Made by a program: the position numbers and the translations under genes | Notes under the pieces: generated by a model | The model's input: the letters and a program-made list of their open reading frames with translations, nothing else | The model's database searches: none | What the model was told of the DNA's origin: nothing | Part shown: positions 16,025 through 26,836 of the stretch, piece by piece | Layout of the letters: each line of letters begins with the position of its first letter | Position numbering within the stretch: the stretch's first letter is position 1 | DNA from: Bog-756 sp052143895 | Lineage (GTDB): Bacteria > Actinomycetota > Acidimicrobiia > Acidimicrobiales > RAAP-2 | Length of the DNA stretch: 64,000 nt | Direction: 5' to 3' | Assembly (NCBI GenBank): GCA_052143895.1 | Contig: JBKQRT010000001.1 | Span: 4,407-68,406 of the forward strand

Positions 16025-18517
16025 TCACACCAGCGTGATCTCGCCGTCCTTCTCGTCGACGGTAACCGTCGACCCCTCCGGGTAGCGGCCCTCGAGGAGG
16101 GCGAGCGCCAGCGGGTCCTCGACCGCCCGCTGGATGACCCGGCGCAGGGGTCGGGCACCGAAGTCGGGGTCGAACCCGGTCCGGGCCAGCCACGCCTCGG
16201 CGGCCGGGGTGACGGCCAGGGACAGGCGCCGCTCAGCCAGTCGGCTGCGCAGACCGCCCAGCTGGATGGAGACGATCCGCTCGAGGTCGGCCTCGCTCAA
16301 CGCGTGGAAGCGGACGATCTCGTCGATCCGGTTGACGAATTCGGGCTTGAAGTGCTCGATGGGCTCGCCCGGGATGTTGGACGTCATGATCAGCACTGTG
16401 TTCGTGAAGTCGACCGTCCGCCCCTGGCCGTCGGTCAGGCGGCCGTCCTCGAGCAGCTGGAGCAGCGTGTTGAACACGTCGGGGTGTGCCTTCTCCAGCT
16501 CGTCGAGCAGCACCACAGCGTACGGTCGGCGTCGCACCGCCTCGGTCAACTGACCGCCCTCCTCGTAGCCGATGTACCCGGGAGGGGCACCGACCAGCCG
16601 CGACACCGAGTGGCGCTCCATGTACTCGCTCATGTCGATGCGCACCATGGCCCGTGCGTCGTCGAACAGGAACTCGGCCAGGGCGCGGGCGAGCTCGGTC
16701 TTGCCGACGCCGGTCGGTCCCATGAAGAGGAAGGAGCCGATCGGCCGGTTCGGGTTGGACAGCCCGGCTCGGCTGCGTCGGATGGCGTTGGACACGGCCG
16801 AGACCGCCTGGTCCTGGCCGACCACCCGGGCGTGGAGGGCGTCCTCCATCCGAATGAGCTTCTCGACCTCCCCCTCGAGCAGGCGGCTCACCGGCACCCC
16901 GGTGGATCGGCTGACCACGTCGGCCACGTCCTCGGCGTCGACCTCCTCCTTCAGGAAGCGCTGGCTCTTCTGGAGCCGGTCGAGGGCGGTGGTGGCCTCC
17001 TCGACCTGGCGCTCGAGTCCGGGGATGACCCCGTACGTGATCTCCGAGGCCTGGGCCAGGTTGCCGTCGCGGGTCAGCCGGTCGGCCTCCCCCCGTTGGC
17101 GCTCGAGCTCGCCTTTCAGCGACTGGATGGTGGCGATGGCCTCCTTCTCCGCCTGCCAGTGGGCCGTCATGGCCGACGCCTCCTCCTGCAGGTTGGCCAT
17201 CTCCTCGTCCAGACGGGCCAGCCGTTCGGCCGAGGCGCTGTCGGTCTCCTTGGCCAGGGCCATGCGCTCGATCTCGAGCTGGCGCAGCCGGCGGGTGACC
17301 ACGTCGAGCTCGGTCGGCATGGAGTCGATCTCGATGCGCAGGCGGCTGGCCGCCTCGTCCATGAGGTCGATGGCCTTGTCGGGAAGGAAGCGGCCGGTGA
17401 TGTAGCGGTCGGAGAGGACGGCCGCAGCCACCAGCGCCGCGTCCTGGATGCGGACGCCGTGGTGAACCTCGTAGCGCTCCTTCAGTCCCCGCAGGATGGC
17501 GATGGTGTCCTCGACCGACGGCGGCGGCACGAACACCTGCTGGAACCGCCGCTCGAGGGCGGCGTCCTTCTCGATGTACTGCCGGTACTCATCCAGCGTG
17601 GTCGCACCGATCAGCCGCAGCTCGCCGCGGGCCAGCATGGGCTTGACCATGTTGCCGGCGTCCATCGCCCCCTCGGAGCCGCCGCCCGCGCCGACCAGCG
17701 TGTGGAGCTCGTCGATGAAGGTGATGATCTCGCCTTCGGCGTCGGTGATCTCCTTCAGCACCGCCTTCAGGCGCTCCTCGAACTCCCCCCGGTACTTGGC
17801 ACCGGCCACCATCGACCCGAGGTCCAGACCGATGAGCCGCTTGCCCTTGAGCCCCTCGGGAACGTCGCCCTCGACGATGCGCTGGGCAAGCCCCTCGACG
17901 ATGGCCGTCTTGCCGACGCCGGGCTCGCCGATGAGGACCGGGTTGTTCTTGGTGCGACGGGACAGCACCTGGATCACCCGGCGGACCTCCTCGTCGCGCC
18001 CGATGACCGGATCCATCTTCCCCTGGCGGGCCAGTGCGGTCAGGTCGCGCCCGTACTTCTCCAGGGCCTGGAAGGTCTCCTCGGGGTTCTGGGAGGTGAC
18101 CCGGTGGCTGCCCCGCACGTCGCGCAGGGCGGTGAGCAGCTGATCGCGGTCCACGCCCATGCGATCGGCCATGGCCAGCAGCAGGTGCTCGACCGAGAGG
18201 TAGTCGTCACCCATGTCGGTGCGCTGGGCATCGGCCGCCGTCAGCACGTCCCGCAGGGCGCGGTTGATGCCCGGCTCCTGGCCGCCGTAGGCCTGGGGCA
18301 GGCGCCCGAGCTCGCCGGCCACCCGGTCACGCACCACCGCCGGCTCGACGCCGACCCGGGCGAGGACGGGACCGGCGATGCCGTCCGCCTGGTCGAGGGC
18401 GGCGGCCAGCACGTGCTCGGGGGTGACCTCGGCGTGGTGGGCGGTGCGCGCCCGCTCGACGGCGGAGCTGAACGCCTCCTGGGTCTTGAGTGTCCAGCGG
18501 TCTGGGTTGATGCTCAT
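16025..18517 (-). CDS. clpB: ATP-dependent chaperone ClpB
   Basis: 830 residues. Disaggregase that works with DnaK to pull apart protein aggregates. N domain at about 1-145, first AAA+ with GEPGVGKTA (about 197-206) and Walker B FIDELH, a coiled-coil M domain (about 400-520, rich in Glu/Arg/Leu), and second AAA+ with GPTGVGKTE (about 599-607), RIDMSEYME and LLDELEKAH. Slightly shorter than E. coli ClpB, mainly around MTSNIPGEP before the FVNRIDE motif. The ATG overlaps the hspR stop (ATGA), so ClpB is translated from the heat-shock operon message. Confidence 0.95.
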   Translation of the reverse strand: MSINPDRWTLKTQEAFSSAVERARTAHHAEVTPEHVLAAALDQADGIAGPVLARVGVEPAVVRDRVAGELGRLPQAYGGQEPGINRALRDVLTAADAQRTDMGDDYLSVEHLLLAMADRMGVDRDQLLTALRDVRGSHRVTSQNPEETFQALEKYGRDLTALARQGKMDPVIGRDEEVRRVIQVLSRRTKNNPVLIGEPGVGKTAIVEGLAQRIVEGDVPEGLKGKRLIGLDLGSMVAGAKYRGEFEERLKAVLKEITDAEGEIITFIDELHTLVGAGGGSEGAMDAGNMVKPMLARGELRLIGATTLDEYRQYIEKDAALERRFQQVFVPPPSVEDTIAILRGLKERYEVHHGVRIQDAALVAAAVLSDRYITGRFLPDKAIDLMDEAASRLRIEIDSMPTELDVVTRRLRQLEIERMALAKETDSASAERLARLDEEMANLQEEASAMTAHWQAEKEAIATIQSLKGELERQRGEADRLTRDGNLAQASEITYGVIPGLERQVEEATTALDRLQKSQRFLKEEVDAEDVADVVSRSTGVPVSRLLEGEVEKLIRMEDALHARVVGQDQAVSAVSNAIRRSRAGLSNPNRPIGSFLFMGPTGVGKTELARALAEFLFDDARAMVRIDMSEYMERHSVSRLVGAPPGYIGYEEGGQLTEAVRRRPYAVVLLDELEKAHPDVFNTLLQLLEDGRLTDGQGRTVDFTNTVLIMTSNIPGEPIEHFKPEFVNRIDEIVRFHALSEADLERIVSIQLGGLRSRLAERRLSLAVTPAAEAWLARTGFDPDFGARPLRRVIQRAVEDPLALALLEGRYPEGSTVTVDEKDGEITLV

Positions 18518-18921
18518 CGGGCACCTCCTGTGCCGTGCAGGAATCGTCGGGCTGGTCGGGTGGGGACCAGCGTCTGGGAGAGCGGCACCAGCTCGCGCCG
18601 GTACTGGCGGTGCGCCCGGGCCACCGCCTCGCGGGCCTCGGCCCGGGTGGCGGCCAGTTCCTGGCGGAGCCGGGCTACCTCGGCCTCGAGCTCCATCACC
18701 CGCCGCACGCCCTCGAGGTTGAGGCCGGCGGTGGTCAGGCTCTGGATGTGGCGCAGCCGGTCGAGGTCGGCGTCGCTGAAGCGGCGGCTGCCGCCCTCGG
18801 TGCGGCTGGGGTCGAGCAGACCTTTGCGCTCGTAGACGCGGAGGGTCTGCGGGTGGACCCCGGTCAGCTCGGCGGCCACCGAGATCACGTAGACGGCTCG
18901 GGTGCGGGGATCGTCGCTCAT
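18514..18921 (-). CDS. hspR: heat-shock repressor HspR (MerR family)
   Basis: 135 residues. A MerR-type winged helix lies at about residues 10-78 (VHPQTLRVYERKGLL, SRRFSDADLDRL), followed by a coiled coil with Glu/Arg heptads to about 115. In Streptomyces and mycobacteria HspR binds HAIR palindromes with DnaK as co-repressor. It begins one base after the dnaJ stop and overlaps clpB by four bases. A HAIR-like site is present upstream of dnaK at 22749-22769, consistent with autoregulation of the operon. Confidence 0.93.
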   Translation of the reverse strand: MSDDPRTRAVYVISVAAELTGVHPQTLRVYERKGLLDPSRTEGGSRRFSDADLDRLRHIQSLTTAGLNLEGVRRVMELEAEVARLRQELAATRAEAREAVARAHRQYRRELVPLSQTLVPTRPARRFLHGTGGAR

Positions 18922-18922
18922 G

Positions 18923-20035
18923 TCACACTCCCAGTTCGTCGCGCGCCGGCGGCTCGATGACCGCGGCGAGTGCCTCGACCGCGGCGCGCTGCTTGTCAGA
19001 CAACTTGGCGGGGACCTCCACCTCGACGGTCACCAGCAGGTCGCCGGTGCCCGACCGCTTGCCGGCCGGGACCCCGCGCCCCTTGACCCGGAAGGTCCGC
19101 CCCGAGGGGGTGCCGGCCGGCACCCGGCGGGTGACCGGCTCGCCGAGGGTGGGAACGGGGTGGGTGGTGCCCAGGGCGGCGTCGGAAAAGGAGACCGGCG
19201 CGGTCAGGGTGAGGTTGCGGCCGCGTCGGCCGAACACGCCGTGACGGTCGACCCGCACCACGACGTAGAGGTCTCCGCTCGGAGCGTTGCCCCGCCCGGC
19301 CGCGCCGCGGCCCTTGACCCGGATCCGCTGCCCGTCCTCCACCCCGGCGGGGATGCGCACCTTGACCGAACGGTTGCGGTGCTCGACCCCCGAACCCCCG
19401 CAGGTCGGGCACGGGGTAGTCACGATGGTCCCCCGCCCGCCGCACTGGGGGCAGATCTGGCTCAGCGAGAAGAGGCCCTGGTTGTCCTGGAGGGTGCCGG
19501 CGCCGTTGCACCGGGGGCAGGTGGTCGGGTGGGTGCCCGGGGCGGCGCCGCTCCCCCGGCAGGCGTGGCACCGGGCGTCGGTGGTCAAGTGGACCGACGT
19601 GGTCACACCCTGGACGGCGTCCTCGAAGGAGAGGTGGAGCTCCGTCTCGACGTCCGCCCCGCGCTGGGGCCCGGTGGCGCCGCCCGTGCCCCGCCGGCCG
19701 CGCCCGAACAGGCCGCCGAACAGGTCGCCGAGGTCGCCCATGTCCTCCACCCGGTAGGTGCCGCCGGCCCCGCCGAAGCCGCCGGGGAAGCCACCACCGG
19801 CCGCCGGGCCCATGGTGCGGACCTCGTCGTACTCCTTGCGGCGGTCGGCGTCACCGAGGACGTCGTAGGCCGCCGAGATCTCCTTGAACGTCTCCTCGCT
19901 CCCGGGGTTGGTGTCGGGATGGTGCTTCTTCGCCAGCTTGCGGTAGGCGCTGGTGATCTCCTTGGCCGTGGCCGTCGAGGACACGCCTAGCGTCTTGTAG
20001 TAGTCCTTCTCGAACCATTCGCGTTGCGGCGCCAC
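18923..20035 (-). CDS. dnaJ: chaperone DnaJ
   Basis: 370 residues, Hsp40 co-chaperone that stimulates DnaK. J domain at about residues 10-75 with the HPD triad in KKHHPDTNPG, a Gly/Phe-rich linker (about 85-120), four CxxCxGxG zinc repeats (CHACRGSG, CPRCNGAG, CPQCGGRG, CPTCGGSG) at about 155-225, and a C-terminal substrate-binding part. GTG start at 20035 preceded by a purine-rich GGGAAGAG. The DnaJ1-type architecture with a short linker is complete. Confidence 0.95.
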   Translation of the reverse strand: MAPQREWFEKDYYKTLGVSSTATAKEITSAYRKLAKKHHPDTNPGSEETFKEISAAYDVLGDADRRKEYDEVRTMGPAAGGGFPGGFGGAGGTYRVEDMGDLGDLFGGLFGRGRRGTGGATGPQRGADVETELHLSFEDAVQGVTTSVHLTTDARCHACRGSGAAPGTHPTTCPRCNGAGTLQDNQGLFSLSQICPQCGGRGTIVTTPCPTCGGSGVEHRNRSVKVRIPAGVEDGQRIRVKGRGAAGRGNAPSGDLYVVVRVDRHGVFGRRGRNLTLTAPVSFSDAALGTTHPVPTLGEPVTRRVPAGTPSGRTFRVKGRGVPAGKRSGTGDLLVTVEVEVPAKLSDKQRAAVEALAAVIEPPARDELGV

Positions 20036-20088
20036 CTCGCTCTTCCCTCTTCCTTCCCGTTCGTTCCTCTAGCCCCGCACGATCACAG

Positions 20089-20784
20089 CTAGCCCCGCAC
20101 CATCACCATGGCCGGCCGCACCACGGTCCCGCGCCAGCGGTACCCGGCCCGCATCACCTGGGCCACCACCGGCTCGCCGGAGGTAGGGTCGAGGCGGGCC
20201 GCGTCGGCTTGGGGCTCCTCCTCGGCCGGCACGTGCCCCACCGCCTCGTGGGCGTTGGGATCGAAGGGCTCGCCGACCGGGTCGATGCGCTCGAGCCCCT
20301 CCTTGGTCAGGACGTCGTGGAGCTGGCTCGACACGGCCACCAGGGCGCGCCCCTCCGAGGACTCGGCGTCGCCGAGGTGCTGCACGGCGAGATCGAGGGT
20401 GTCGAGCACCGGCAGGACCTTGTCCACCAGCGACACCGCTGCCCGGGCCACTTGGTCGGTCTGTTGCTTGGCCACCCGCTTCTTGTAGTTCTCGAATTCG
20501 GCCTGCAGTCGTCGCAACGAGTCGAGGTACTCGTCGCGCTGCGAGGTGACCGCGGCCAGCGACTCGTCGTCGCCCAGCTCGGGTGCGGTGCCGTCGATGA
20601 TCTCGGTGGTCACGCCCCCTTCCACCTCGGCGTCGACGACATCCTCGCCCTCGAAGCCGGTCGGCGGGTAGTCGGAGCCCAGCTCCGCCCCCTCCGCACC
20701 GGCGGCGCGGTGGGGATCAGCGGCCCGCTCGGACCCCGATCCCCCTGGCACACCCATGCCGTCCGGCTCTGTGCTGCCGTTCAT
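20089..20784 (-). CDS. grpE: nucleotide exchange factor GrpE
   Basis: 231 residues. Releases ADP from DnaK. The N-terminal 75 residues are acidic and low-complexity. A long helix follows (DEYLDSLRRLQAEFENYKKR), then the conserved block VLPVLDTLDLAVQ and the beta-domain signature near the C terminus (VVAQVMRAGYRWRGTVVRPAMVMV). Lies 6 bp downstream of dnaK and 53 bp upstream of dnaJ in the same operon. Confidence 0.94.
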   Translation of the reverse strand: MNGSTEPDGMGVPGGSGSERAADPHRAAGAEGAELGSDYPPTGFEGEDVVDAEVEGGVTTEIIDGTAPELGDDESLAAVTSQRDEYLDSLRRLQAEFENYKKRVAKQQTDQVARAAVSLVDKVLPVLDTLDLAVQHLGDAESSEGRALVAVSSQLHDVLTKEGLERIDPVGEPFDPNAHEAVGHVPAEEEPQADAARLDPTSGEPVVAQVMRAGYRWRGTVVRPAMVMVRG

Positions 20785-20790
20785 CGACGA

Positions 20791-22623
<1,833 letters not shown>

Positions 22624-22737
22624 CGTTGCTGCCTCCTACTCGTGCCCGTGTCGGGCGCTCGCTCTCGACTCGAAGTGGTGCCGGCACCGGCTCGGTCGGC
22701 ACTCGCTCTTGATCGTTTCGGTTTCCTTGCAACGTCC

Positions 22738-22743
22738 ACTATA
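22738..22743 (-). promoter_or_regulatory. putative -10 box (TATAGT) of the dnaK operon
   Basis: TATAGT on the minus strand lies next to the HAIR element. A TTGTAT hexamer inside the distal HAIR arm sits 19 bp further upstream as a possible -35. HspR bound to HAIR would cover this promoter. The region is notably AT-richer than its surroundings. Confidence 0.5.
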
Positions 22744-22748
22744 CCAAA

Positions 22749-22769
22749 GTTGAGTGCTATCCATACAAG
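22749..22769. promoter_or_regulatory. HAIR-like operator for HspR
   Basis: GTTGAGT, seven bases, ATACAAG. The known HAIR consensus in Actinobacteria is CTTGAGT-N7-ACTCAAG; this site matches 6 of 7 and 5 of 7 bases with the exact 7-bp spacer. It lies between dnaK and the divergent phosphoglycerate mutase gene, immediately upstream of the presumed dnaK -10. Confidence 0.75.
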
Positions 22770-22813
22770 TTTTCTGCAGGATACACGTGCCGCAAGACGT
22801 GGCGCCTCCGGGA

Positions 22814-22819
22814 TACGCT
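22814..22819 (+). promoter_or_regulatory. putative -10 box (TACGCT), leaderless start of gpmA
   Basis: TACGCT is followed by 6 nt and the ATG at 22826. No ribosome site precedes the ATG, so the message probably begins at or near the start codon. Confidence 0.45.
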
Positions 22820-22825
22820 GCGGAC

Positions 22826-23581
22826 ATGCCGCTCCTGGTACTGCTGCGCCACGGCCAGTCGCAGTGGAACGCCGACAACCTCTTCACCGGCTGGCACGAC
22901 GTCGACCTCACCGAGCTGGGCGAGGACGAGGCCCGGCGGTCGGGCGAGCTCCTCGCTGCCGAAGCCAGCCTCGACCTGCGGGTGGTGCACACGTCGGTGC
23001 TGACCCGGGCGGTCCGCACCGCCGAGCTCGCCCTCGGAGTGGCCGGGCGCAGCTGGCTGCCGGTGCGGCGGCACTGGCGACTCAACGAACGCCACTACGG
23101 GGCCCTGCAGGGGAAGGACAAGAAGGAGACCGCCGCCCAGTTCGGAGACGCCCAGGTCAAGGAGTGGCGGCGCAGCTACGCCACCCCGCCCCCGCCGGTG
23201 GAGACCGGGAGCGCCCACCACCCGGCCGGCGACCCGCGCTACCGCGACGTGCCGGCCGAGGTGCTGCCCTCGACCGAGTGCCTGGCCGACGTGGTCGCCC
23301 GCGCCCTGCCCTACTGGGAGGATGCCATCGTGCCCGACCTGCTCGCCGAGGGCGCCCGGGGCGGATCGGTGCTCGTGGTCGCCCACGGCAACAGCCTCCG
23401 GGCGTTGCGCAAGCACATCGACGGCATCGGAGACGACGAGATCACCGGGCTGGAGATCCCGACGGGCATCCCCTTCGTCTACGAGCTGGCCGACGACCTG
23501 TCCGTCATCTCCGGTGACTACCTCGGCGACCCCGAGGCGGCTCGCGCTGCCGCCGAGGCGGTCAGCCGCCAGGCCGGCTAG
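22826..23581 (+). CDS. gpmA: 2,3-bisphosphoglycerate-dependent phosphoglycerate mutase
   Basis: 251 residues. Interconverts 3- and 2-phosphoglycerate in glycolysis. The phosphohistidine motif LLRHGQSQWN is at residues 5-14; NLFTGWHDVDLT, ERHYGALQGKDK and the second catalytic His in VVAHGNSLRAL follow in the order expected for dPGM. A short insertion with HHPAGDPRY replaces the usual DDxRY region. The ATG at 22826 was chosen because the family starts directly with xxLLVLLRHG. It is divergent from dnaK and shares its control region. Confidence 0.94.
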   Translation: MPLLVLLRHGQSQWNADNLFTGWHDVDLTELGEDEARRSGELLAAEASLDLRVVHTSVLTRAVRTAELALGVAGRSWLPVRRHWRLNERHYGALQGKDKKETAAQFGDAQVKEWRRSYATPPPPVETGSAHHPAGDPRYRDVPAEVLPSTECLADVVARALPYWEDAIVPDLLAEGARGGSVLVVAHGNSLRALRKHIDGIGDDEITGLEIPTGIPFVYELADDLSVISGDYLGDPEAARAAAEAVSRQAG

Positions 23582-23620
23582 CGGCTAGCGAAGGCCGTCG
23601 GAGCCGGGCGCCGGGGTGCA

Positions 23621-23652
23621 CGGGAGGCCGGCTCCGAAGAACCGGCCTCCCG
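23621..23652. terminator. strong bidirectional hairpin terminator
   Basis: CGGGAGGCCGG pairs perfectly with CCGGCCTCCCG (11-bp stem, 10-nt loop). It lies between the convergent gpmA and glnK genes, 40 nt after the first and 53 nt after the second stop, and can terminate both. It has no U-tract. Confidence 0.75.
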
Positions 23653-23704
23653 GCTGCGTGCTGCGCACCGGTCGGGTGCACGGTGGTCCGACGCCGGACC
23701 GGAC

Positions 23705-24043
23705 CTACAGGGCGTCGCTCCCGCGCTCGCCGGTCCGGACCCGGATGACATCCTCGACGGCGATCACCCACACCTTCCCGTCGCCGATCTTTCCGGTGCC
23801 GGCAGTGTCGACGATCGTCGACATGACCTCCTCTACCTGGGCGTCGTCGACGAGGACCTCGAGCCGGATCTTCGGCACGAACTCGACCTCGTACTCCGCC
23901 CCCCGGTAGACCTCGGTGTGGCCCCGCTGGCGACCGAACCCCTGGGCCTCGGTCAGGGTCATGCCGTGCACCCCGAGGGCTTTCAGACCCTCCTTGACCT
24001 CGTCCAGTTTGAACGGTTTCACCACCGCAACGATCAATTTCAT
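23705..24043 (-). CDS. glnK: nitrogen regulatory protein PII (amt-linked)
   Basis: 112 residues, the exact size of PII. T-loop with the modifiable Tyr in YRGAEYEVEF, B-loop TGKIGDGKVWV and the C-terminal signature VRTGERGSDAL. PII trimers sense ATP/ADP and 2-oxoglutarate and block the ammonium channel by inserting their T-loops. It lies 33 bp downstream of amt in the same direction, the classical amt-glnK pair. A good ribosome site (AGGAGAGAA) precedes the ATG. The first dozen codons are less GC-rich (AAATTG, GTT, AAA) than usual here. A diverged paralogue lies at 55753-56091. Confidence 0.95.
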   Translation of the reverse strand: MKLIVAVVKPFKLDEVKEGLKALGVHGMTLTEAQGFGRQRGHTEVYRGAEYEVEFVPKIRLEVLVDDAQVEEVMSTIVDTAGTGKIGDGKVWVIAVEDVIRVRTGERGSDAL

Positions 24044-24076
24044 CGTGGTTCTCTCCTTGTGCTCGTAGTCGTGCGG

Positions 24077-25627
24077 TCAGCTGCCGGGTTCGCCGGGCGG
24101 TTGCAGGCCTTCGGGTTCGGACTTGTGCCCGCCCTCTCCGGCCATGGCGAAGGCGCCGACCCGGGCGGCCAGTGTCTCCTCCGGGAAGGCCTCCTCGCCG
24201 TGGATGGCCTGGTCGCCGACCTCGAGAATCTCGTCCTTGTAGCGGGCCCCTCGGAGGACCAGCCCGATGAGCTTCATGAGGATGAAGGTGATCAGCGCCG
24301 ACCAGAGGATGACCCACACCGCGGCCCGGAACTGCTCCCACAGCTGGTGGGCCGAGCCGGTGTAGATGAGCCCACTGACCGAGAAGGGAATGCAGTGCGC
24401 CGTGGCCTGGATGTAGGTCTGCTGGCTGGTGGCCACCACCTGTCCCGAGGGATCCAGACGACCGCAGCCGTACTCGAGCATGTTCGGGTCCCCGAAGAGG
24501 CCGAGGAGGAGCCCGCCGAAGAGCCCGGCGATGCCGTGGGTGTAGACGACGCCGAGTGCGTCGTCCACCTTCGAGAAGGGCCGGACCTTGGACAGGAAGT
24601 TCCAGGCCACCCACACCACCCCGGTGCAGATCGCACCGACGGCGATGGCACCTTGGCCGTTGACCCAGCCTGCGCACGGCGTGATGCCGACCAGCCCGCA
24701 GATCATGCCGTTCACGCCGCCGAGGAAGGCGGGCTTCTTCTCCTTGGAGAGCCAGGCGTCGAGGGCGATCCACACGAGCACGCCGGTGGCGGTGGCCAGG
24801 TTGGTGTTGACCACCGCGGCCGCGGCGTCGGCTCCCGCGTAGTACGGGTCACCACCGTTGAAGCCGTTCCAGCCCAGCCACAGGATGCCGGCGCCCACCC
24901 CCGCCATCACCAGGTTGTTGGGCAAGGCATGCTGTCGGTCCCGGAGGAGTCTGGGTCCGAGGACCCAGGCGGCCACGAACCCGGAGACCCCAGCCGACAT
25001 ATGGATGACGTACCCACCGGAGAAGTCGAGCGAACCCTCCTGGGCGAAGTAGCCACCGCCCCAGAGCAGAAAGGCGTCGATGCTGTAGACGAAGGTCGAC
25101 CACAGCGGCACCAGCAAGCACCAGGCGCTGAACTTGATCCGACCGAGCACGCTTCCGAGGAAGAGCAGTGGTGTGATGGCGGCGAACACGAACTGGAAGT
25201 AGGCGAGGGACGACGTCGGGAAGTGGAACGGGATGACCGTGTTGGCCGCCGACACCGCCTGGCCCTGTTCACCGGCCGTACTGGTGATGGACCCCGGTTT
25301 ACCGACGAAGTTGTCGATGAAGTGCGTCCAACCGCCGACACCGGTCAGCTGGGTCTGCACCCCGTTCTTCACACCACCCCCGAACGAGTTGGCGCCGAAC
25401 CCCATCTTGTAGGACCAGAGGAACCAGGCGAGCATCACCAGGGAGAAGCCGGCGAACATCATGCCGAGGACGTTCACCGCCCACTTCTTCTGGACGATCG
25501 ACGCATAGAGGACCGCCAGGGCGGGGAGGCTCATCATGCCGACGAACGTGGCGGCAACGATCTGCCACGTGTTGTCTCCGGTGTTGAGCCAACTCGGGTA
25601 CGGGACTTGCGTTATCGCGGCTAGCAC
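24077..25627 (-). CDS. amt: ammonium transporter (Amt/MEP/Rh family)
   Basis: 516 residues with eleven or so hydrophobic helices. Landmarks: AGFSLVMLAWFLWSYK, FQFVFAAITPLLF, GGYVIHMSAGVSGF, GWNGFNGGD and the twin-His region with VVYTHGIAGLFGG. It carries ammonium across the membrane and is gated by the adjacent GlnK. The cytosolic C-terminal tail after the last helix is about 60 residues and ends Gly/Pro-rich. GTG start at 25627 chosen because GGAGAGGAG lies about 10 nt upstream. A four-half-site GlnR-like box is 130-170 bp upstream. Confidence 0.94.
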   Translation of the reverse strand: MLAAITQVPYPSWLNTGDNTWQIVAATFVGMMSLPALAVLYASIVQKKWAVNVLGMMFAGFSLVMLAWFLWSYKMGFGANSFGGGVKNGVQTQLTGVGGWTHFIDNFVGKPGSITSTAGEQGQAVSAANTVIPFHFPTSSLAYFQFVFAAITPLLFLGSVLGRIKFSAWCLLVPLWSTFVYSIDAFLLWGGGYFAQEGSLDFSGGYVIHMSAGVSGFVAAWVLGPRLLRDRQHALPNNLVMAGVGAGILWLGWNGFNGGDPYYAGADAAAAVVNTNLATATGVLVWIALDAWLSKEKKPAFLGGVNGMICGLVGITPCAGWVNGQGAIAVGAICTGVVWVAWNFLSKVRPFSKVDDALGVVYTHGIAGLFGGLLLGLFGDPNMLEYGCGRLDPSGQVVATSQQTYIQATAHCIPFSVSGLIYTGSAHQLWEQFRAAVWVILWSALITFILMKLIGLVLRGARYKDEILEVGDQAIHGEEAFPEETLAARVGAFAMAGEGGHKSEPEGLQPPGEPGS

Positions 25628-25759
25628 GGCGTGGGTGCTCCTCTCCTGAGTTACTTCGTGCGCCGGCTCCCACACGGTCCGGACCCGGTACGGGAACGGG
25701 GTGGGCAGAGGCCGGCGGCGGCAGATTCGCTCTGTCGCCGCAAACAATGCAGCCTCGGG

Positions 25760-25797
25760 ATTTCGGCACGGTCACGCCCGTGTTACCAACGCGTGAA
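25760..25797 (-). promoter_or_regulatory. GlnR-like nitrogen regulatory site upstream of amt-glnK
   Basis: On the minus strand four 5-bp half-sites recur with exactly 6-nt spacers (11-bp period): TTCAC, GTAAC, GTGAC, GAAAT. The actinobacterial GlnR site is described as gTnAc-n6-GaAAc repeated. The two central half-sites fit gTnAc well and GAAAT fits GaAAc. The rest of the gap between amt and the next gene (to 26007) shows nothing else. Confidence 0.55.
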
Positions 25798-26007
25798 CTG
25801 GCTCGATCCTCCTGATGGGAGGGGGTGACACGGCACGCGCGCCGTCGACAACGCCTTCAGATCAGCGCGGCGCCGACCAGATTCCAAGCTCCGGTGCGCG
25901 CGCACCGTGGTGCAACCGACCGCTTGCCGCGCTCGCCCGGCGGTGCGGTGGGGGGAGGGGAGGCGGCGCCGGTGGGCCGATCGTCGATGGCGACCCCCGT
26001 GGTCGGG

Positions 26008-26730
26008 TCAGCCCGCCTTCCGCTCGTCGCCGGGCTTGGTCTTCGGCGGCTTGCCTGGCGGCGCGGTCGGGGGCGTGTAGCGCTTGCTCGGCCGGGCCGT
26101 GCCGGTCGGAGACCGGCCGGCTGTCGGCCCTGACTCCTTGGCCAGCTTCAGCTTCGTCTGCAGGCGATAGGCACGGACCAGGTACCAGGCGCCGGCCAAC
26201 AGGAAGGGGACGCCGAACCCCCAGAAGTGGAGGTTGAAGATGGACAGCCCGTACAGGGCCATGATGATCCCGAGGTAGAGGCGCTTGCGGAACCACGCCG
26301 CCGCCAGCATCGCCACGGCCAGGGCGAGGGTCACGGCACCAAGCTCGAGGTAGACCGACGGGTTCACGTGCGCCGAATTGAGATGGCCGTTGGCCAGGGT
26401 GGCCTTCGGATCGTTGGCGATGAGGCTGCCGGTGACCAACAGCGCGATCATGCCGGCGAGTGGGGCCGCCAGCAGCCCGATCAGCCGCTCCTTGTCGTCG
26501 GCCCGCTTGACCGCCTCCTCGAGCTCCTCCACGGTGGTGGGGCCCTCGTCGGGTGCGGCGGCGCCTTCGGATGGCTTGAGGACGGCGCTGCTCAGCCGGC
26601 TGCTCAGGCTCGGCTTGTCCGCATCGCCGTGCGGGCGACGGAAGGGGGCGCGCATCCGCTCCCACGGACCGGTGGGCGGGGTCATCTCGTCCGGGGGGGT
26701 GACATCGTCGTCGGGGTCGGTGCCGGCCAT
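26008..26730 (-). CDS. hypothetical membrane protein
   Basis: 240 residues, not recognised. The first 80 residues are acidic and Pro-rich with a short coiled-coil-like stretch (VEELEEAVKRADDKERLIG). Four hydrophobic segments follow between about 85 and 195: one helix (APLAGMIALLVTG), a short loop NDPKATLANG, then three close helices ending FGVPFLLAGAWYLVRAY. The cytosolic tail is Lys/Pro/Thr-rich. The ATG at 26730 was preferred to an upstream TTG because a TAGCCT -10-like box (26736-26741) sits 5 nt before it and overlaps the TTG. Confidence 0.65.
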   Translation of the reverse strand: MAGTDPDDDVTPPDEMTPPTGPWERMRAPFRRPHGDADKPSLSSRLSSAVLKPSEGAAAPDEGPTTVEELEEAVKRADDKERLIGLLAAPLAGMIALLVTGSLIANDPKATLANGHLNSAHVNPSVYLELGAVTLALAVAMLAAAWFRKRLYLGIIMALYGLSIFNLHFWGFGVPFLLAGAWYLVRAYRLQTKLKLAKESGPTAGRSPTGTARPSKRYTPPTAPPGKPPKTKPGDERKAG

Positions 26731-26836
26731 GGCCAAGGCTACCGCGCCCCGTCGATCGCCCGGGTGGCGGCTGCGACCGTCCTACCCCCGGTGCGACGGA
26801 ACGCGCACCGGTCCTGCGTCGGTGCGGGAGCGCGGT

